Part shown: positions 56,401 to 64,000 of the stretch, piece by piece
How the letters are laid out: the number at the start of each line of letters is the position of its first letter
How positions within the stretch are numbered: position 1 is the stretch's first letter
NCBI GenBank assembly: GCA_964035545.1
Contig: OZ037769.1
Span: forward strand, 6,382,429-6,446,428
Direction of reading: 5' to 3'
Length of the DNA stretch: 64,000 bases
Source: Bugula neritina
Taxonomy: Eukaryota > Bryozoa > Gymnolaemata > Cheilostomatida > Bugulidae
The notes under the pieces: generated by a model
What the model saw: the letters and a program-made list of their open reading frames with translations, nothing else
Databases searched by the model: none
Told to the model about the DNA's origin: nothing
Made by a program: the position numbers and the translations under genes

Positions 56401-58518
56401 GATTAGTATTGACAGCATTGGTCAGACAGACATAAGGAAAGAATACTGCTACTAGAAACACATATCATGGTCAGTACACTACTACTAGAGGTCTAATTAT
56501 ATTGGGAACAAAAAGTTATTAGGTTTCATCGAAACATGATTCAATGGTAAGAGGTTTGATGGTAAAGGCTTGATGGTAATTATTAAATATATAAATCATG
56601 GTTGGTCAATCACCATCTGGTCAGCATGGTGAAATACTTGAAGTTTTATGCTGATCAAATACAGTAATTCTTTTGAGTGTCTCCAAATAATGAAAGAATG
56701 GTCCCAAATAACACAACTAAATATATATGCTACATCAATCAAAAATAACACGGAAATTAAGCACATCTTAAAAAAATCCTTTCAAGTTGGAATGTTTGCA
56801 AGACCTGTAAATTATCTGAATATTTGTAGGAAATGAAACTTTGTAGTTAGACATATAAGACATGAGTGAATTAAAATACATGCATGATATTATCTACAAC
56901 AAGGATACAGTAACACAAACCTTCATCTATAAGTTTGGGTATCATTTCTTTCAGCCATCTACTGTTATATCCAGAGAAGCCACGGTTAATTACATCACAT
57001 CTCCTACAGGACACCAGAGTGAATTAGTATGTAAAATTTTGAACAGCAAGACTCAACAGCTGAGCAAAATTTTTTTACAGTTTTTCATACATGAATAACT
57101 TATTTTAGCAGAAAATTAACGATATTTTGGAAAGTGCTACAGAAATAAAACACATTTACCTGCTAAAAAATGGTTTGTTTGTATCTTGCTAAATTGACTA
57201 AAAATCCTTTGAATCAAAGTTATTTTGTGAAATAGTTGTGGGCTTCTAATCTTGATGAGAAGCCTATACAATATTTATATACAAAACCCGAAGGAGAAAC
57301 GAAATGCATACTATTACTAATTTTATGGAAGACCATTACTGGCTAACCTTTGAAAATGACTGGCCAGTTTAGAAACCCAAGAACTTTCCTCATTAAACCC
57401 ATACTAAAACAGAAAAACAGTATTAGATTGCGCACTGATAGGTAAATTAAAGTTATTAAACAACAGTTTTTGTATAAGAAATAAATGTATTACGGTCATG
57501 ATTTCCTGAAATTTACGTCCAAGTCAGTCATTGTAATTTGAAGTTTTCAAATAAAATACAATCATAAAATAAAGATCCCAACTCCAAAATGTAACATCTG
57601 CTAAGAAGCTAGTGCCTTTTTATACATAGAGTAATGGTATTCAATCTTTCAACCAGATGCCTGGTGCCACAAACAGATAAAATATACACCAAGAAATATT
57701 GTCACACTTCACTATATTTAATTAATTACAAACTAACAACCAGCAAGCAACAGAGTAACATGGAACTCTTTGATTGAGTTGGCTATGCAAAACCCAGTAA
57801 CTTGCAAGGACTAAAATGGATACCACGAGAAATCACCAATAGCAGCCAACAGTAAGTAAAGTTACAAATAAACTTAGGTTGTAGCATTAGAGTCATCACA
57901 AGGTACCACCGAGGAACTTCAAATAAATTGTTGGAACAAAGTCTGTCAGAGAAAAAAAAGTAAAAAGCTCCTAAAATTATTACCATAAAAAACATTTGGA
58001 AACAGCAATGTTAAAAGAGAGATGTTTTCGTAATTGCATCGCTTTGAAAATAAGTTGCTCTATAAATTAATGGATTTTTGTGGTGACAAATTACTTTCTT
58101 TCAATAAACAACAAAACATGCATCAATATTGTAGACTTTTGCTGCCCAAATAGGACAGAGCGGAGATAGGTGAGGTAAGAACTGTAGACTTTCGCTATGA
58201 GTCAATTTGGTTATTCTAAAAAAAGTTAACAGACAGGCATTTGGAAGTCATTGCTAGATTTCATAAATTTTTCATTGAGTGCAAAATAATAGTTAAACTT
58301 TCAAGCAAAATACTCAAGCATGTGCATACACAAGCAGTTGAAGATGTAAATATAACATGCCTACACAGGCATGCATGTACACCTACACACACAATGACCG
58401 AAAGTTAAAAAATAGCCAGTCATTGCCTTATGGTTTATTAAACTACCTGAGTTTGAGAATCTCCGAGCAACAGAATTTTTGGCCACCTCACTAGTGTTGA
58501 GCTAGCTTGCCTCGACAT
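53500..58518 (-). CDS. IAH1: Isoamyl acetate-hydrolysing esterase 1 homologue (SGNH hydrolase)
   Basis: Seven exons on the - strand: 58447-58518, 57348-57403, 56921-57003, 56253-56389, 55711-55798, 54808-54926 and 53500-53679. All have GT-AG borders and the phases are consistent, giving 735 nt and 244 aa, close to the usual IAH1 length. SGNH/GDSL blocks are visible in order: GDS near residues 19-21 (catalytic Ser), NRGFSGYN with the block II Gly, GSND (oxyanion-hole Asn), and DGLH near the C-terminus (catalytic Asp and His). Family members hydrolyse short-chain acetate esters such as isoamyl acetate; the animal substrate is not settled. The start ATG at 58518 comes directly before the conserved first block. 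A possible AATAAA on the - strand is at 53316-53321. The gene is intact with no mobile element in its exons. Confidence 0.93.
53905..53985 (-). repeat. tRNA-like SINE head, degenerate
   Basis: On the - strand, GTGGATAAGGGTAGCACAC and CCTTGCAAGTCGAAAG resemble a tRNA head. The B box (GTTTAAGTTC) is decayed. It lies in the last intron of IAH1. Confidence 0.45.
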
Positions 58519-61500
58519 CTGTTAATTTAAAAAACACAGAGCTGCTGCAATTAAAGTATAAACAAACTATTTAAGAAATAATTAATCCAATTCCAGTTCT
58601 ATTAGTATTACTATTAGTTTTACTTTTAGTTTTACTATATAACATTGCAGCTTACTACTACTTAGTATATTATTCACTGATTTTCATTTTGATTGACATA
58701 GTATCAAACATAGTGTTTAAAGCTCTTGACTACTAGTACTACTACCAGAGTAGACTAGTAGTACTAGTAGTAACACTAACTAGTACTAGTACAACTAACT
58801 AAACTAGTAAATAAACTACTAGTCTACTCTAGTACTAGTAGTAAACTACAGTTCGAATATACAGCTTATACAGTTATACTTATAGTTATAGTTATACTTG
58901 CAGCTACGCTTGCACAGTTATAGTATACATCATAGTTAAAAACTAGAGGACGTAATGATAATCATAATTATTAATAACAATAATTATTTTATCTATTAAA
59001 TTATCAGATGAGTACAAAGAGTTAGGCTTAAAAGTTAAATGGCATATGATATATTAATTATTATACATAACTGATACGAACATCACCCGAAAGTTGGTCG
59101 AAGCAGCACCGAGTTGGTGGTCACTGAGTGAGATTTGCCATTGGTTGGAGTAGCGATTGGATTTTGACGTTTGAGGTTCGAAGTTCGAACAACTGTCTAC
59201 CCGAATTCTGCACTTAGTAACCCTCAATTTGGTGCTGCTTTTAGCAAGGCTTTCCTCGCAATAGGACAGGCCTGAAAAATTCCTAGCCTTAGCCCTGTTT
59301 TAATAAATTAACCACTGAAGTAGAAGTAACGTTTTTCCCAGTTCATTGATTTCTGCGTAGTTATCTTCTATGAGTAATTAAAAGCATACGCTATTTCATA
59401 TATAACTGCAACCCTATTGTAAAATATTATACAGAAAAGATAACTCTATATTGAAATTGCAAGCATCATAGTCTCCGTAAAGCTATTTTATAAAATCATT
59501 GACTATTAAAATATATCATTGGGTAACTATAACATTAACATCTCCCTATAATTAAATGTTGCGTCATTCCATATTAAGCTACTAGATTCACTGCATGTCA
59601 CATTTAGCTGCAAATTGCACCAGTGCAGAGATATAATTTTTTTTTATATGTACAGTTGCTGTTGGTTAAGAGTGATCAACCACGGTTTATAAGTACTACT
59701 ACTACTAGTAGTACCTGTACTATCTGTGTAAGTATTGCATCGGTATGTTACTGTTAACTCTAACTGTCGAGTGTTAGGTTTTCGTAATGCGGTAATCATT
59801 ATCATAATGATAATGTAAATCATAATGTTAAACTTGAAGTTGAAGTAAAACTAAAAATGATAATCATAATCCAAATCGTAATAATAATGAATATGATGGT
59901 CATAACGATAATATTAAATTTAATATAGTTGAACTTGATACTGATACTAATGTAATAGTAATAGACAATAGTAATACTAATAGTAATACTAAGAGTAAGT
60001 CTAATAGTATTGCCTATTGGGTATTACTATTAGTATTACTATTACTATTAGTATTAGTATAAGTATTAGTAGAAGATTAAAGTTAGGATCAGCATTACAC
60101 TAATCAGCTCTGCTGCATCTTGATCTGCTTTTTGTTCTTGCCCTAAACTTAAAAGCTAAAAGTAAAAAAAGATGTGTAAGAAAAAGATAAAACTCACAGT
60201 CACTCCAACTTAAATTGAGAATCTAACTAAAATGAAAGGAACACGTTTGGAAAATATCTTACTATAAATATCTTATTAACTTTAATAGCTTCCAAATTGA
60301 AATGAATCTGATTTCAAAGTGAGTGAATATCATGAGCGTCATGTTTGCTTTAGATCTTAAGGGAGCCCACCGAGTCACCTTGAACTTTTCCACATAATAT
60401 AATCTATATAGTGCTATACTGTAGTTAATATCTATAGTTTCTAATATTGGATCATATGCACATAATACAGTAGACCATTACTATATGTATAAACTAAAAT
60501 TTGCCACTACGACAAATCTTGACTTCCTTTCCATGTTTCTTATTTTAGAACTTTATCAGAGGTCAGAGTAACAGTGAATTGGGATTGATCTGAAAAGCTG
60601 TTTTAAAATTGTTTGTGATCGTGATCATCATCTTGATTTATGTCACATTTAAACCCGGAGTTGCTCTCAGGACCTAACACGCAGTGTGTCACAAGTGGAG
60701 TAAAAGCTTTACTACTACACTGAATCTGAATCAAATGAACAAAACTGAATCTCAACGTCCCGGTACTCTAGAACTAGTGTTTGAACACTAGTCCATTTTG
60801 ATATTGAGACTTCTGTCAAAAGTAGTTCTAGCAATAACTGTAAGTAAATAATTAAATGCTCATTTTATTCTGAATATCACTATTGATGAGTAAATTGATG
60901 AATCATTAAATGGCAATTTTCATTGGTATTGTGATTATAGATTTATCATAAACATATAGTTATAGATAGATTAGTTCAATAAACAGAAATCACTAAAAGT
61001 AAGTAAGTCTAAAGATGCTGTTGCTACTACAAAGTAAAAATTGCACTACAAGTTGTTGCTCCCTGTGAACTATAACTAGAACATACACAGCACTTGTAAC
61101 ACTGATTACACTGGTAAGCACAGTTATTAGAATTCTAATCTGCTAGCAACTTGTAAACCTTTTACAGAAATTTAGTGAACCGGGGATTGTTTATTGTGAA
61201 TAATTAGTTGTTTGAGTCATTGAGAAAAATCTAGTGTTATAGCATGTTTCCTTGATGGGATCAACTGTGCATTGAAAAATAGTCTGTGATTGTTTGCAAA
61301 ACTTATATTTTGCTCCTGTAGGGAATGAGATCTTGATATGAACTACAAGTCCTAGATAAGCAAAACTTGCAAGTCATAAAAGCTTGTAACTGTCATACTT
61401 TTACAACTGCCTTCTTAAACTTCAATGGTTGAAGATGACTGAAACTTTTTGCTTATTACTTCAGGGTTCCAATCAAATGGGAAGGGGTTGTTTGCATTAT

Positions 61501-61574
61501 CCAAGTAGCAGAAGGGTAACCTAGCTAATGAATGTTCCTAATATCTTATTCCTCTCCAATTATAGATTTACGAA
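58519..61574. other. Divergent intergenic region with trinucleotide-rich sequence
   Basis: Between IAH1 and the small + strand gene. 58600-58930 is full of CTAGTA/TACTAG units, some in inverted order, and 59690-60080 of TAATAG/TATTAC units. 59090-59300 has a B-box-like GGTTCGAAGTTCGA and may be SINE-derived. A 5' exon of the 61575 gene may lie here (a GTAAGT donor at 60841), unproven. Confidence 0.45.
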
Positions 61575-62647
61575 ATGAAGCGCTCGTGGCGAAGCAGTCA
61601 GCACAGTGGTTCTAGTGAACCAGAGCGATATCTTCTGAAAGATATTATCAATGGAGCTGAGATTTTCAAAGAGATGGAAAACTGTCACCAGCAACTACTA
61701 GTCCAGCTGCAAGCATTCATCAATAAAAGAGTTCCATGGAAACTGTGGACTGTGGGAGAAGTAGTGGATATGTGGCATAAAGTGATTAACAATAAACCTA
61801 TAGACTACGTAGTGCACAAATATGCAGGAGGTAAGGGTACATTTTTTATAGAGCAGGGCAGTAACTTTTCAACAAGTGGACGAAAATCTTTAGTTCACTT
61901 GATGCTAAAAGGAAACTTAGGGGATTTAGTTTTACATAGAATTTTCTTACAAAACGTCTGGGAAGCAACATTTCTGCTGGCTATGGTAACTGCAATTGAG
62001 TTGTTCTTTTTAATAACTAGGAAACTAGTTATGCAATTTTCTACAATTCATTTAACATGTGTCTATTATAGCTATTCATGCTCTCTTTATGTCTTAAATA
62101 TATTATTTTAAATAAAATGTTGCATCTAGTGCACTTGAAATTATGCAAAAATTGGAATCTGTGATCACCTAAAACTTAGTCAATTGTGGCTGGTGAAAAA
62201 ATCTATTAAAATGTTGGCTAGTTTTTGTGTGGAAATGTTGCTCATTTCATTATTTTTACTTCCCCACAGGATTCAAAGTTCCTTCAGTGTCATTAACACA
62301 GACTACTACTCTCAGTTCAGTCATGCCCTCTACTTCAAACTGTCCATACTGGGGAGATTTCACAGGTGCTGGTGCACCAGCCGCTAAGAGAAAACGGCCG
62401 GAACACAATTTCTCTGTAGAAGCCGAGAACCTGCACACAGATGCAGTAGTTGTAACTCCAGCTAAACGTTCCTGTAAGCACCATATTTAATGATATTGCT
62501 ATTTTATTTGCTATAAGCTTTGTTGAAGAAATAAATATAATTTTAATGGTGAATAAAACTGGTGTACTTGCAGCTGGCTCCAGACATGCTGCCCCAACTC
62601 TAACTGCTGTTACTGATATGGATCTGGAAACCGAATCCCATCTGTAA
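61575..62647 (+). CDS. Small three-exon gene, probable nuclear protein, function unknown
   Basis: Exons 61575-61830, 62270-62473 and 62574-62647 join in frame (phases 1 and 1) into 177 codons ending in TAA. Donors are GGTAAG and TGTAAG; acceptors are CCCCACAG and CTTGCAG. The N-terminal part is helical and rich in Lys, Glu and Trp. The middle is Ser/Thr-rich, followed by a basic KRKRP cluster that looks like a nuclear localisation signal and a TPAKRS motif of cyclin-dependent kinase or nuclear-signal type. The C-terminus is acidic. I do not recognise the family. The frame is open upstream of the ATG to an acceptor-like TATAG at 61561-61565, so a further 5' exon is possible and the start is provisional. 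Possible AATAAA at 63184-63189. It converges with POLR1B, and IAH1 is divergent on the other side. Confidence 0.65.
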
Positions 62648-63398
62648 GAATGCCAAAGAAGGAAATTTGAGAACTTAACTTTTCTGTTCTTTAATCATGT
62701 TCATTCTCCTGTGTATACTTGTAATATATTGTAAATATTATTTATAAGAGTTTCTCTGCTGTAAATATGTTAAAATCTCATGTCGTTTCCTGCTATTATA
62801 TTTTGCTGCAATCTTGTTCATTACAATTGTGCAGTTGGCCTATTAGATAACCTGTTATAATTATTTATATATATAGGGTCAAGAAATTGTTTAGTGCTTG
62901 TGATAATCTGTTACTTTCTCATGTGCAAAGATAATGTTCTATCAACTTTAGGAGTTTTTTCTCTTAATTCATTTTTAGTCTCGATTTTATTTTAAAACAT
63001 TTTTGTTATATAAATCTTTAGCGGCAAATACTACTGACGCATCAAATATACACCTAGTAATGCTGTAGCATAGCAAGATGCATTGCAGTATTAACTACCA
63101 AGTCTTTTTCCAGTGTATGAAAGTTAATCAATAAGTAGATGAAGTAGCATTGGACAGATACTGTATGCTTATTTATTGTATAAAATAAATGTAAGAGTAA
63201 TATTAGTTTACTTCTGTATTTTATAACCATAGTATTGTACTTCTACTCTTTCAAACTCAGGAACTGTTAGAATTAGTTTCCTATTACAAAACAGGAATAA
63301 TCATTTTAAAATAAGAACAAGATTTGAACTATAATTCCTTTAAACCAGTACAGAGCACATCGATATTGCACACATGTTGACTGAGGATACTAACTGGT
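62648..63398. other. Convergent intergenic region, small gene / POLR1B
   Basis: 750 bp containing both 3' ends. Candidate poly(A) signals on both strands lie within 20 bp of each other (63172-63189), so the two transcripts may abut or overlap. Confidence 0.5.
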
Positions 63399-64000
63399 TT
63401 ATTCTACTGTCAGTTTAATTTTAATATTTACTGCTGCCAGTTCTGCTGCCAAATATCTGAAGCTGAAAGGAACGTCAATGTGAGAAATATGGTCGGCAGA
63501 GTCACAAACTGAGCAGTGCCAGCGTTTCCTGCCAACTTGTTCAGTGGTAGCTGATGTATTGGCAGTACTTCCTGCGAGGTGTGGAGACAGCAAGCTGCCA
63601 CACTTTCGACATATCGGTGCCTACAACACACAGTATAAATGGAGCAGGCATAATGATTTATGTTTGCTTGGTATTTGATGCTTCCAGTCGTCATAGCACA
63701 CTACGTAAATTACTCGTTACATAATTTTGTACATAAACCATCAATTATCCACTTTATATAACTAATGGCTGAAAAGTTTTTACACAAATTTGATTAAATA
63801 TAATTTTATCGATTCAGAGATGAACAGACTAAGAAAATCTAATGTTAAATTCATTCCGACAAACTTTAGAGCACAACTGTATATTTCTTTAAATGAGATG
63901 CTGTGAATATCCTTTGGCTACTGACTGCAAAACCTAGTCACAACACAAAACAATAGATGATTCACCTTGCTCAAGTCGGAGCAGGTCTGAAGACGGTCTT
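63399..64000 (-). CDS. POLR1B: DNA-directed RNA polymerase I subunit RPA2, C-terminal exons (partial)
   Basis: Last exon 63399-63620 (73 codons plus TAA) and part of the preceding exon, 63966 to the window edge, are joined in phase 0 across a 345-bp GT-AG intron. The product shows the end of the RPB2-type subunit: a zinc-binding CRKC and CSVC pair, then a conserved tail with PFSFRYLAAELAA and NIKIKL just before the stop, as expected for the RPA2 terminus that contacts the largest subunit and DNA clamp. The upstream exon reads DRLQTCSDLSK, in place for the segment before the zinc ribbon. RPA2 forms the catalytic core of Pol I with RPA1 and transcribes rRNA genes in the nucleolus. The rest of the gene lies to the right of the window. 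Possible AATAAA on the - strand at 63172-63177. Confidence 0.93.

Noticed and set aside
1-64000. CRISPR array, operons or bacterial ribosome-binding sites
   Set aside because: The window is eukaryotic with spliced genes. The repeats are transposons, inverted repeats and microsatellites, with no regularly spaced direct repeats.

Overview
The window is nuclear DNA of an AT-rich, intron-bearing invertebrate animal. Evidence for an animal is spliced genes with GT-AG introns, a recognisable isoamyl acetate hydrolase (IAH1) with GDS/GSND/DGLH motifs, the C-terminus of RNA polymerase I subunit RPA2 (POLR1B), a Penelope-like endonuclease, Ty3-type LTR elements and tRNA-derived SINEs. A sponge or other early-branching animal would fit; this is inference and no species is claimed.

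Left and centre (about 1.4-53 kb) are a tandem array of four copies of one gene, all on the + strand and separated by transposon-rich DNA. Each copy has the same plan: TATA box, untranslated exon, untranslated intron, a 6-codon first coding exon, a 52-codon exon, and one large exon of about 2.87 kb, with coding introns all in phase 0. The predicted product (about 1015 aa) has a helical N-terminus, a GlnD/DUF294-like nucleotidyltransferase motif (GS-x10-D-x-E) and at least seven C-terminal TPR units. Copy 3 (34620-38676) and copy 4 (48993-53083) are intact. Copy 1 (9003-13353) has a nonsense codon near its end, a damaged TATA box and a retrotransposon in its 5' UTR intron. Copy 2 (26267-29256) is cut in half by a GC-rich Ty3 fragment. 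A repeat seen downstream of copies 1 and 3 also occurs at 1420-2115, so the array probably continues to the left of the window.

The spaces between copies hold many mobile elements. They include a young Ty3 element with identical 195-bp LTRs but no reverse transcriptase (4996-8415); a second, older Ty3 deletion derivative (14184-18270); a Penelope-like remnant with two hammerhead-ribozyme motifs (19149-20090); a 4.2-kb TIR element carrying a decayed copy of an uncharacterised recurrent animal protein family (20709-24914); solo LTRs, MITEs, a family of foldback elements inserted in introns of the array genes, a head-to-head MITE pair forming a 667-bp palindrome, and SINEs.

The right 10 kb is quieter, single-copy DNA: IAH1 in seven exons on the - strand (53500-58518), a three-exon + strand gene for a small, probably nuclear protein of unknown function (61575-62647), and the last exons of POLR1B on the - strand running off the right edge (63399-64000). 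Exon coordinates were read by eye from splice signals, reading-frame continuity and comparison among the paralogues. No alignment or database search was run.
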